Assembly: GCA_016124895.1 (NCBI GenBank)
Contig: WGMU01000014.1
Coordinates: forward strand, 40,957-104,956
Direction of reading: 5' to 3'
Source of the DNA: a bacterium
Lineage (GTDB): Bacteria; Planctomycetota; Planctomycetia; Planctomycetales; Planctomycetaceae
DNA: 64,000 nucleotides
Each line of letters starts with the position of its first letter. Positions within the stretch are counted from its first letter, which is position 1. This document shows, piece by piece, positions 1 to 8,145 of this stretch. Below the pieces are notes generated by a model. It saw nothing but the letters and a program-made list of their open reading frames with translations, was not told the origin of the DNA and made no database searches. Position numbers and translations under genes: made by a program.

Positions 1-1
1 G

Positions 2-913
2 GACAACTTCGTCGGCGATCTCGCATCGTGGTGGATCCGCAACAGCCCGAAGCGGGATCGCCTGTTTCTGCAGATCGGCTTTCCAGGACCGCACCCGCCG
101 TACGATCCCGTGCCGCGCTATGCCGAGCCTTACCTGAAGAAAGACCTGCCGCTGATGGAGGTCACGCAGGAAGAACTCGACGGTCAGCCGCCCGCTTTCA
201 AGGAGCTGCGGCAGCACAACGTCGAGATCGATCACGACTCGGTCGTCCATCAGCTCGATCCGTCGCACGAGGCGCGGCACCGGCAGAGGGCCTACTACTG
301 CGCCAATGTGACGATGATTGACGAGAAGGTCGGTGAGATCGTCCAGGCTCTTGAAGACACGGGTTACCTCGATAACTCGGTTATCATCTTCACGTCGGAT
401 CACGGCGACGCGTTGACCGATCACGGCCACAGTCAGAAGTGGACGATGTACGACGTCATCACTCGCGTGCCGTTGATTGTCTGGTCGCCAGGCCGGTTCG
501 ATGCGGGCAAGGTCGTCGACGCGCTCGTCCATCAGATGGATCTCGGGCCGTCGATTCTTGAACTGGCTGGCTGCCAGGTTCCGCCGACGCTCGAAGCGAG
601 AACGCTGCTGCCGGCTCTCGAAGGCAAGCCGTTCGACGGTCGCGATTACCTGTTCGCCGAGCAGGCCAGGGACGGAATTCTGACCGGCTGCGAGTTCATG
701 ACGATGGTCCGCGGTCATGACTGGAAGCTGGTCCATTTTCTCGACGAGCCGCACGGGCAGCTTTTTGATCTGGTCAACGATCCCGATGAAATCAGAAACC
801 TGTGGGACGATCCAGCCTTCGCCGACCGCAAACAGGAACTGCTCGCCGTGCTGCGGGAATGGCGCATCCGCAGTCAGTACGAAACCGCCGACTGGTGCGC
901 TGAGTGGCGGTAG
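2..913 (+). CDS. Sulfatase (arylsulfatase family), 5' end outside the window
   Basis: The reading frame is open from the first bases of the window, so the N-terminal half, with the Cys/Ser-x-Pro-x-Arg formylglycine motif, lies upstream. What remains is the typical C-terminal half of a type I sulfatase: FPGPHPPYD near residue 30, a TSDHGD metal/sulfate-site segment followed by DHGHSQKWTMYD, the RVPLIV strand, and a C-terminal subdomain with FDLVNDPDEIRNLWDDP. These enzymes hydrolyse sulfate esters, usually of sulfated polysaccharides, in the periplasm or outside the cell; planctomycetes carry many paralogues. The substrate cannot be told from this part. It is followed by a HEAT-repeat protein gene, a common neighbour of planctomycete sulfatases. 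A GTG at 110 is an internal codon, not the start. Confidence 0.9.
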   Translation, partial: DNFVGDLASWWIRNSPKRDRLFLQIGFPGPHPPYDPVPRYAEPYLKKDLPLMEVTQEELDGQPPAFKELRQHNVEIDHDSVVHQLDPSHEARHRQRAYYCANVTMIDEKVGEIVQALEDTGYLDNSVIIFTSDHGDALTDHGHSQKWTMYDVITRVPLIVWSPGRFDAGKVVDALVHQMDLGPSILELAGCQVPPTLEARTLLPALEGKPFDGRDYLFAEQARDGILTGCEFMTMVRGHDWKLVHFLDEPHGQLFDLVNDPDEIRNLWDDPAFADRKQELLAVLREWRIRSQYETADWCAEWR

Positions 914-928
914 TCACTCAAGAATTCG

Positions 929-947
929 GACAGGCATCCTGCCTGTC
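929..947. repeat. Perfect 8-bp hairpin after the sulfatase gene
   Basis: GACAGGCA and TGCCTGTC flank a 3-nt TCC loop, 16 bases after the sulfatase stop. There is no T-run after it. The sequence GACAGGCAG recurs, imperfectly, near 979. It may be a terminator-like RNA hairpin or one copy of a dispersed palindromic repeat; one window cannot decide. Confidence 0.4.
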
Positions 948-1038
948 ATCTGACACCGAGCCGTAATCAGAGACTCTGACAGGCAGAGGTCCGATCCCAC
1001 GGAGGCTTGTCATACCATCACTTCTGAGGCCGTCCGCC

Positions 1039-1908
1039 ATGAAGAACTGTCTGCTGCTGATCGCCGGGGTTGCTGCCTGTCTTTCACTCGGAGTGCCTGC
1101 AGCCGCGGCTGAGCCGACAATCGAAATCGACGCAGCGACACGCGAGCGTTGCCTGGTCGTGTTGCGAAACGGGCTGCATGGTGATGACTTCTGGCCTGCG
1201 ATCCACGCGGCCGAGGGCCTGACGCTCGGTGGATACGGTGCAGAAGTGCGGCAGTGTCTGGAGCCGAAGCTCGCGACAGAACAGGACGATCAGCGTCGAT
1301 GTGGCATCGCACGCGAGCTGGTTCGCGCGGGAGACCGGTCGAAGTCGAGCGTGCTGCTGGGCATTCTGTCGAGCGACAACGACCACGGTCACGTGCATGC
1401 GGCTGAGAGTCTTTACAAGCTGAATGAGCTTGGCGACGGGCAAGCGATCCGTCTGGGGTTCGCTCACACGGACAACCTGCGATTGCGACTGATGGCGGCT
1501 GCGGCGCTGGGGCGAGCGGGCAGTCCGGCGGCTCTGCAGGTTTTGCGCGAGACGCTCAACGACAGCGATCCGGAAGTCGCGCGTCTGGCCGCGTGGGTTC
1601 TCGGCCGGATCGGCGATCCGTCGGACATCGCGAGGCTGAAACTGCGGCTCAGCAACAGTGATGACCGGTTGGCTCGGGCATTTTTCGAGCATTCGCTGGC
1701 GGCTCTCGGCGATGAGTCCGGGCAGCAGGCTCTGACCAGGAACCTGACAAGTGACGACGCGACGATTCGAACATTCGCCGCAACGTTTGCTGGCGACGCC
1801 CGGATGACAGACGCCGCGTCTCAGCTCAAAAAGATGCTCGACGATCCACACCCGGACGCAGCCATTCGCGCCGCACAATCACTGCTGTGGATGGCGCGGA
1901 AAGACTGA
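1039..1908 (+). CDS. Secreted HEAT-repeat protein
   Basis: 289 residues. A clear Sec signal peptide covers about residues 1-24 (hydrophobic LLLIAGVAACLSLGV ending near AAAAEP). The rest is made of helical HEAT/PBS-lyase-like repeats; typical units are LMAAAALGRAGSPAALQVL and VARLAAWVLGRIGDPSDIARL, followed by more divergent ones. Such repeats form a curved scaffold that binds other proteins, and nothing suggests an enzyme. It lies 125 bp after a sulfatase on the same strand and probably belongs to the same transcription unit, but a hairpin lies between them. The precise role is unknown. Confidence 0.8.
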   Translation: MKNCLLLIAGVAACLSLGVPAAAAEPTIEIDAATRERCLVVLRNGLHGDDFWPAIHAAEGLTLGGYGAEVRQCLEPKLATEQDDQRRCGIARELVRAGDRSKSSVLLGILSSDNDHGHVHAAESLYKLNELGDGQAIRLGFAHTDNLRLRLMAAAALGRAGSPAALQVLRETLNDSDPEVARLAAWVLGRIGDPSDIARLKLRLSNSDDRLARAFFEHSLAALGDESGQQALTRNLTSDDATIRTFAATFAGDARMTDAASQLKKMLDDPHPDAAIRAAQSLLWMARKD

Positions 1909-2159
1909 CGTCATCTGCCGCTCAACTGACACCGTCGACGCACGTCGTACAATCGTTGTCGCAGGCCCCCGTTTACCAGAGTGCGCGGTCGGAGGCCTTC
2001 GCGATTTGTTCAAGTCGCCTCGGCTTACGGTCATGGATCGGGATCGCAGTGGAGTTATACTCGCGGCGGCGCGTTTGAACGGCGAATGCGCTGACGGAAC
2101 GGATTCCCGAATCAACAGCAAGGGACGGCAATCCCGCAAGCTGTGAGCATCCGGTCGCA

Positions 2160-5100
2160 ATGACCTTCCGTCCGCTTTCTGTGCGCTGGCTGTGCCTCTT
2201 TGTCGTCGTGATTGAGTTGCAGGCAGCAACGCTCGTGGTTGCAGAGCCGCCGGTTCTGCGACCGTCGGACGGTGCGCCGGGAGAAGGCGGGCCGTTCCAG
2301 GTCGATCAGTTTGCTCAGCAGAAGAAGGACATTTCCGAGCAGGCTGAGCCCGCGCAGCGGGAAAACGCAAGTCCTGCGGATCTGCCGGATCATGCCGAGG
2401 CAGCACCGAGTGACGATGACGATGCCAGCGGGGGGGTGTCGATTGCGCTCGACGCAACCGATCACCTGGCTCCGGTCGACAAGGCCTGGCAATCCGCCTG
2501 GCAGCGAGCTATTCAGGCAAGTCGGCAGCGGAACTGGCCGCGAGTCGTGCAGCAGCTTGTTCCGATCATTGGACGTCCAGACGGTTCGCCGACGGAAGAC
2601 GCCATGATTCGACTGCCGGACGGAACGCTGCGTTCAGCCGGTCTCGAAGCGGCCAGGCTGTTGCTGCAACTGCCGATGGACGTGCGGGCGGAACGCGGGC
2701 GGGAACTCAAAGCGGCAGGTTCAGCGGCAACCGAACAGGCCATCAGGTCCGGCGACCTGCGAGAACTGCAGCGAATCGCCATTCATTATGCCGGGACACC
2801 CGTCGGCGAGGCGGCAGCCGATCAACTGATCGCCCTGCTGGTCGACCGCGGACACTTCGGTCTCGCTGCCGCATGGTCAACGCTGCTGGCCACCTCTCAA
2901 TCGGCTGTTTCTGAGACTGAACACGGGAAACGCCGCCATGAACTGATTGAGCAGGTTCTCGCGCGTTCGGAGCACCACCGGCCGGGGCACAGCAAAAGCG
3001 ATCGCGGAAAGTCTGACACATCGATGCGACAACTCGCCCGCACCCTGACTCCGGAAACACCGGAAGCGTTGTCGGAATGGTTGCTGGTCGGCGGCAACGC
3101 GCGACGGCACGCGGTCGCAGTGGCGGGGATACCGACTCTTGTACGGCGCTGGTCGGCCGTGTCGACCTCGGACCCGCAACTCGCCGGACGGATCGATCGG
3201 ATGATTGATGATCTGACTTACGATGGTCGCTCGTCAGTACCGGTCGGAGTTCCATTGTTTGTCAACGGTCAAGTTGCACTGCGGACGCTGCGCGGCATTG
3301 AGGTTCGTGACGTTGAAACCGGTCAACTGTTCTGGATGGCGGGGCAGCGGCGTTCGCTCGAAGGTCTACTGAGTGGAACTGATTCGAGTGACGGTGAGTT
3401 CTCGTTCGACCATTTCGACGATGGCGGGTTCGCCGCCAGCGAGTTGCCGGTTCGGTTTCAGGCATCGGATCCGACGGGCGGAGCGCTCGGGCAGGCGCTC
3501 TATCAGAACGCAACGTACGGATTTCTAAGCAGCGATGGCGAGCGACTGTTTGCAATCTCGGACGACCCGGTTTACTCGCTCGGCCGCACATCGATCCGCA
3601 ATCGCAAGGGCCGCGAATTCAGTCCTGAGCCCGGCTCGGCGTCGGCCAATCAGCTCGAAGCGTTTGATCTCGCGAACGGCCATCTGTTGTGGCGGCTTGG
3701 CGGACCGGCGACGGATGAACCTGCGACGCCGCCCTTGAGTGGCTGGTTCTTTCTCGGCGTACCACTCGTCACGGACGATGGGCTGTTCGTCATCGCGCAG
3801 AACTCGGAGACGATCCGGTTGTTCTGCCTGGATGCGGCCACCGCGCGAGTGCGCTGGTCGCAGCGCATCGGTTGGTCCGACGATCGACTCGACCGGGATC
3901 TGAATCGACGTCTGTGGGCGGCGTTGCCGGCGCTGGCGCATGGAGTCCTCGTCTGTCCGACAAGCGCCGGCTGGGTGATCGGCGTTGACAGTGCGACAGG
4001 GACACTGCTGTGGGGACACCGCTTTTCGACGCGGACGCCGGAAAGCGGCAACGGCACGCCGGGGCTGTTTCTACGCAACCGCGGAATGCTGGAAGTCGCC
4101 AATCGCCGCGTCGACTCTCACTGGGTCGCGGCTCCACCGGTCATTGCCGGAACCAGCGTGCTGCTGACTCCGCCGGAAACGAAAGACGCCAACGATCCGT
4201 CGACGGGGATCATTGTCTGCCTCGATCTGTTTACCGGCCGACGACTTTGGGAACTGCCGCGTCGCGACGCGAATCAACTCGTCGCTGTGACAGAGAGCCT
4301 CGCGATTCTGGCGGGCTCGCGTTCGATCGACGCGCTGTCGCTCGATGGGCGTGAAGCCTGGCAGTTCAAGCTGCCGGACGAAGTGGCGCAGATTGACGGC
4401 CGCGTCCTGGCGTCGGAAGACACGCTTCTGGTGCCGACGCAAAGTGGTGACGTCTTCGCGGTCAGCGTCGATGACGGAAAGCTGCGGCAGCGGTGGTCGC
4501 AATCCGGACGGCAGCGACCGCCGGGCAGCCTGTATTCGTACCGCGGCCTGCTGATTTCCGTACATCCGGCCGAAGTCTCAGCGTACGAACTGCAAAACAC
4601 GCTCGAACAGAAACTGCAGCAGTCAGCGGCGGGTGACGGTTCTCTGCAGTTGACGATTCAGCGTGCCGAGCTGGCGCTCGCTCGCGGTAACACAGACGAA
4701 GCGCGGCACGTCCTGCAGGGGCGGCAAGTCGGAGCGGTATCGGAAGCTGACCGTGCCGCGTTTGACGCTGCCGTGTTAAAAACCGCAGGCAGCATCCAGA
4801 CGATGGGACCGGACATCGCATTGCAGTTCCTGGAAATGACACCGCAACTGTCCGACTCGGTCGATGTTGCCGGGCAGCGGGCACTGCTGCAGATTCAAAC
4901 TCTGCATCGTTTGCAGCGGCGCAGTGAAGCATTCCGCGAACTGATCCGGATTGCGGCGTCGCCGGAATATTCGCATCGGCAGATTCCGCAACCGGACGCT
5001 CCGCGCGTTGAAGTCTCAATGCTGAGCTGGGCTCAATCGAAGCTCTCCGAACTGTGGGGCGACTTGAACGAAGATGAGCGGCAGCAGGTCGACTCGGAAA

Positions 5101-6905
5101 TCCGCCGACTGCTGACGCCGCAAATACTGACGGTTCAAAGCCGTTCGAAAGAAACGTCTCGCGACGCAGCGGCGAGGGAGCGGACCGCTCGACTGGCAAC
5201 GACGTTTGCGTTTCACCCGTCCGGTCAGACGCTGCTGGTCGAACTGGCACAAGCTGCCGGGCGCGATGAGCAGTCCGCTGAAGCAGCTCTATGGTGGCAG
5301 GCGGTCAGCCGAACTGCGACCGAGCCGAAGCTTGTAGTGGAAGCTCAACTGCAGGCGGCTCTGCGTGAGTTTCCGCTGCTGACGGCCCGCGGTCGAGCCT
5401 GGCAGTTGTCGACGATTGAAAAGCGGATGACCGAGCACGGGCTGACGTCGAACGCAACGCTGAGCAAGCTGCTGGAAGCGGTGGCGACTCTGCATCGCGA
5501 AGAAGTCGCTCGAACGCACCCAGCCAGGCAGGCTGGCGTGGGAGAGCCGCGTCCGCCGACGGTCTCGCTGCAGCGACTGGCGGGCAGTGAGTATGAATCG
5601 AAGGCGGTGTTCCTGACGAACGAATCCGGCGAGCCGGTCGCCGGACAGCGTTTTCCATCCGTGTTTGTGTCACGCGATTTCGAAGAGAACCGACTGAATG
5701 TGAGGGACCGGGAGGACGATGGGCTCACGTGGAGCATTCAACTCGGCAGTGCGTATCCGCGAGGTGTCCAGCCAGTGGTGCGACGCGTCGGTTCGCTGCT
5801 GATCACACTGCTGGAAAACCGCCTGACAGGCCTGTCCGTACTGGATCGACGGATCCTCTGGTCGCGACAACTGCCCGGCGAACCGTGGCGAGGACGAGGT
5901 CAGAATCCATTCCAGCAGGCCATGGCCAGTGGAGACGAGTGGCTCGCTCAGCTCGAACAGGACGAATCGATTGCTGTCAGCTCGGGTACGGGTGAATTCC
6001 TTTGCTGCCGCTCGGCTCGCCAGATTGTGGTGCTCGAAACACGAACCGGCCGGTTGTGCTGGTCGCGTGACGGGCTGCTTGATTCGCAACGGGTGCGTGC
6101 CGATCGCGAAGCGGTTTACGTGCTCAACTCGCGAGGCAAATCAGTGGCTGGTTACCGGCTTGCCGACGGAAAACCGTTATCTGCGGAATTGCTGGCGCTT
6201 GATCGGCTGCCTGTGTTGCGACGCGACCAGTGGGGCTTCGTGACGGCGGAGCTTGCTGGCGACGAGGTCATCGTGCAGCGTGTCGATTCGGGGCAGACCG
6301 TCTGGGAACGGCGTTTCCCGGCAGACTCCCGGTTCCGGCAGATTGGCGATACGGACCTCGCCGTGATGAAGTCGCGCGGTCACTTTGAAACACTCGATCT
6401 GCGAACCGGTGAAGTCTCCGACTTCCCAAGAATTCCTGCGGATCGCCGCGTCAGAAAAGATCGAGTCATCGTGCTGCCTGACAGTGAACGCTGGATTCTG
6501 CTGCTGCAGGGCGAACAGGTTGGGACGCCCGAGATCGGCGGTGTCCGGGGATTGAATGCGCAGGGAACGCTGGTTGGTTTTCAACGCGGCAATGCAACGG
6601 CGGAGCCGTGGTTTTACGACTCGGGCGAGTCTGGTCTGCCGCTCGACGAGTTCTCTCGAATGCCGTTTCTGATCCTGCTGCGCGAATCGGGCTCACCCCT
6701 GGTGCCACTCGCGAAAACGCGACACCTGACGCTGCTCGACCGCCGCACGGGACAACCGGTCCTCGATCCATCCGGCAAACAGATCGACGATCTGACCATG
6801 CCCGGCGGCGCCAGCCTGACGACCGTCAACGTTCCGGACGACGAGAGGTACATCGAACTCTGGTCCAGCACCGAACGTCTGCGTCTGTCCGTCCAGCAGC
6901 AGTAA
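2160..6905 (+). CDS. Giant exported PQQ-like beta-propeller protein
   Basis: 1581 residues with an N-terminal signal peptide (about 1-28). The protein contains many PQQ/BamB-type blades in at least two blocks: residues about 360-790 and about 1190-1560. The blades are recognised by recurring D-x-x-T-G-x-x-x-W segments such as DVETGQLFW, DLANGHLLW, DSATGTLLW, DLFTGRRLW and ETRTGRLCW. A helical, TPR-like linker of about 350 residues separates them. This is a familiar planctomycete architecture; the propellers are likely protein-binding scaffolds in the periplasm, because quinoprotein catalytic residues are not recognisable. It stands alone, with 251 bp upstream holding no other gene. The ATG start is chosen because the signal peptide follows directly; no strong ribosome site is visible. 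Confidence 0.85.
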   Translation: MTFRPLSVRWLCLFVVVIELQAATLVVAEPPVLRPSDGAPGEGGPFQVDQFAQQKKDISEQAEPAQRENASPADLPDHAEAAPSDDDDASGGVSIALDATDHLAPVDKAWQSAWQRAIQASRQRNWPRVVQQLVPIIGRPDGSPTEDAMIRLPDGTLRSAGLEAARLLLQLPMDVRAERGRELKAAGSAATEQAIRSGDLRELQRIAIHYAGTPVGEAAADQLIALLVDRGHFGLAAAWSTLLATSQSAVSETEHGKRRHELIEQVLARSEHHRPGHSKSDRGKSDTSMRQLARTLTPETPEALSEWLLVGGNARRHAVAVAGIPTLVRRWSAVSTSDPQLAGRIDRMIDDLTYDGRSSVPVGVPLFVNGQVALRTLRGIEVRDVETGQLFWMAGQRRSLEGLLSGTDSSDGEFSFDHFDDGGFAASELPVRFQASDPTGGALGQALYQNATYGFLSSDGERLFAISDDPVYSLGRTSIRNRKGREFSPEPGSASANQLEAFDLANGHLLWRLGGPATDEPATPPLSGWFFLGVPLVTDDGLFVIAQNSETIRLFCLDAATARVRWSQRIGWSDDRLDRDLNRRLWAALPALAHGVLVCPTSAGWVIGVDSATGTLLWGHRFSTRTPESGNGTPGLFLRNRGMLEVANRRVDSHWVAAPPVIAGTSVLLTPPETKDANDPSTGIIVCLDLFTGRRLWELPRRDANQLVAVTESLAILAGSRSIDALSLDGREAWQFKLPDEVAQIDGRVLASEDTLLVPTQSGDVFAVSVDDGKLRQRWSQSGRQRPPGSLYSYRGLLISVHPAEVSAYELQNTLEQKLQQSAAGDGSLQLTIQRAELALARGNTDEARHVLQGRQVGAVSEADRAAFDAAVLKTAGSIQTMGPDIALQFLEMTPQLSDSVDVAGQRALLQIQTLHRLQRRSEAFRELIRIAASPEYSHRQIPQPDAPRVEVSMLSWAQSKLSELWGDLNEDERQQVDSEIRRLLTPQILTVQSRSKETSRDAAARERTARLATTFAFHPSGQTLLVELAQAAGRDEQSAEAALWWQAVSRTATEPKLVVEAQLQAALREFPLLTARGRAWQLSTIEKRMTEHGLTSNATLSKLLEAVATLHREEVARTHPARQAGVGEPRPPTVSLQRLAGSEYESKAVFLTNESGEPVAGQRFPSVFVSRDFEENRLNVRDREDDGLTWSIQLGSAYPRGVQPVVRRVGSLLITLLENRLTGLSVLDRRILWSRQLPGEPWRGRGQNPFQQAMASGDEWLAQLEQDESIAVSSGTGEFLCCRSARQIVVLETRTGRLCWSRDGLLDSQRVRADREAVYVLNSRGKSVAGYRLADGKPLSAELLALDRLPVLRRDQWGFVTAELAGDEVIVQRVDSGQTVWERRFPADSRFRQIGDTDLAVMKSRGHFETLDLRTGEVSDFPRIPADRRVRKDRVIVLPDSERWILLLQGEQVGTPEIGGVRGLNAQGTLVGFQRGNATAEPWFYDSGESGLPLDEFSRMPFLILLRESGSPLVPLAKTRHLTLLDRRTGQPVLDPSGKQIDDLTMPGGASLTTVNVPDDERYIELWSSTERLRLSVQQQ

Positions 6906-7014
6906 TACCGTTTCGTTCAAACGAGACTGACGACAACCTTGCCGGCTGAAACCATCGGAAATCTCATCGCACTGTTTCTGACTTCGTGCGAGTCAAACAC
7001 GGCGGTTGTTTCGA

Positions 7015-7950
7015 TCACGCTTCACAACGCTGGACCGGTTCTTCAAAGTCCTGCGGTTCGATCTGGATCGTCACGTGGTCGATGTTGCAACGCTCGTGAA
7101 CCAGTTCGCGGAGCTGGCTCAGCAGTTCGCCGTACGGTCGCGAGCCGTCACTGACGACGTGGCACGAGACCGAATCCAGTCCACTGCTAATCGTCCAGAC
7201 GTGCAGATCGTGAATCTCGATGACGCCCTCCGGTTCAGTCAGAGCGGCTTTCAGCTTCGCGACATCGACACTGGCCGGTGCTGTCTCCATCAGCACGCCG
7301 ACAGCTTCCGCGAGCAGATGCCACGACGAGTAGAGAATCAGCAGTCCGATCACGACCGAGATCAGCGGGTCCGCCCAGAACCAGTCGAAAAAGTAGATCG
7401 CCAGACCGGACGAGATCGCGGCCACGCTGCCCAGCGCATCCGAGAGGACGTGCAGCCACGCACCGCGAACGTTGAGGTTCTCCTCACGACCACCATGCAG
7501 AATGAACAGCCCGGCAAGGTTCACCAGCAGACCGCCGATTGCGATGCTCATCATCAGCCCGCCACGCACTTCCGGCGGTGACTGAAAACGCTCCCACGCT
7601 TCTTTGAAGATGAACAGCGACACGGCGACGAGTGTCGTGGCATTGATCAGTGCCGCCAGAATCTCGGCGCGATGAAAGCCGTACGTGCGCTGACTGCCCG
7701 ACGGCTGCCGCGCCAGCCAGACAGCGAACGCACTGAGCCCCAGCGAGGCGACGTCGGAAAACATGTGCCCGGCGTCGGCCAGTAGCGCCAGCGAGTTACT
7801 GAGCAGACCACCGACGATCTCGGCGATCAAATACGCGCTGGCCAGCAGCAGCGTCAGCAGCAGTCGCTGTTGATTGCCGTTGCCGCGCGCGTGGCCGCCG
7901 GCTCCGTGCGCATGTGCGTGGTCATGGTGAGAGTGACTGTGTCCGGCCAT
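7015..7950 (-). CDS. Cation diffusion facilitator (zinc exporter)
   Basis: 311 residues, normal length for the ZitB/CzcD branch of the CDF family. The first 25 residues are very rich in His (HSHSHHDHAHAHG), a typical metal-collecting tail. About six membrane segments follow. The metal site is complete: H62 and D66 in HMFSD (helix 2) and H167 and D171 in HVLSD (helix 5). This HD/HD tetrad is associated with Zn(II) over other metals. The cytosolic C-terminal domain (about 215-300) holds the HDLHVW segment of the ferredoxin-like dimer domain. The protein uses the proton gradient to move Zn(II) or Cd(II) out of the cytoplasm. It follows selB on the same strand, but a MITE-like palindrome lies between, so co-transcription is doubtful. 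Confidence 0.93.
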   Translation of the reverse strand: MAGHSHSHHDHAHAHGAGGHARGNGNQQRLLLTLLLASAYLIAEIVGGLLSNSLALLADAGHMFSDVASLGLSAFAVWLARQPSGSQRTYGFHRAEILAALINATTLVAVSLFIFKEAWERFQSPPEVRGGLMMSIAIGGLLVNLAGLFILHGGREENLNVRGAWLHVLSDALGSVAAISSGLAIYFFDWFWADPLISVVIGLLILYSSWHLLAEAVGVLMETAPASVDVAKLKAALTEPEGVIEIHDLHVWTISSGLDSVSCHVVSDGSRPYGELLSQLRELVHERCNIDHVTIQIEPQDFEEPVQRCEA

Positions 7951-7963
7951 ACGTGATTCCGTC

Positions 7964-8136
7964 TTAGGAATGCGTCAGAAACAACTTCCCGAGAATTCCA
8001 GGACATCCAGCTTGTCGTTGCAGCGCAAAGGCGCGAAGTCGCAAAGATTCGCGAAGGCTTTGCGTTCCTTTGAGTCTTCGCGTCTTTGCGCTGCAGTCAG
8101 CAGGAAAAAGGGAAGTTATTTCAGACACGTTCCTTA
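7964..8136. mobile_element. MITE-like element with nested inverted repeats
   Basis: The whole gap between selB and the CDF gene is one nested palindrome. Outer arms 7964-7990 and 8110-8136 match in 22 of 27 positions when one is reverse-complemented. Inner arms 8019-8038 and 8076-8095 match in 19 of 20 (TGCAGCGCAAAG-type sequence), and a third CGCAAAG/CTTTGCG pair lies inside. It has no coding capacity and is 173 bp long, which fits a miniature inverted-repeat element or a REP-type repeat. No clear target-site duplication was found. As RNA it would form a very stable hairpin and could end or shield the transcripts on either side. Confidence 0.65.
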
Positions 8137-8145
8137 ACGTCCTGG

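Noticed and set aside
8019..8095. tRNA-like cloverleaf
   Set aside because: The stems belong to a long straight palindrome; there are no T-loop or anticodon-loop bases at the right places.
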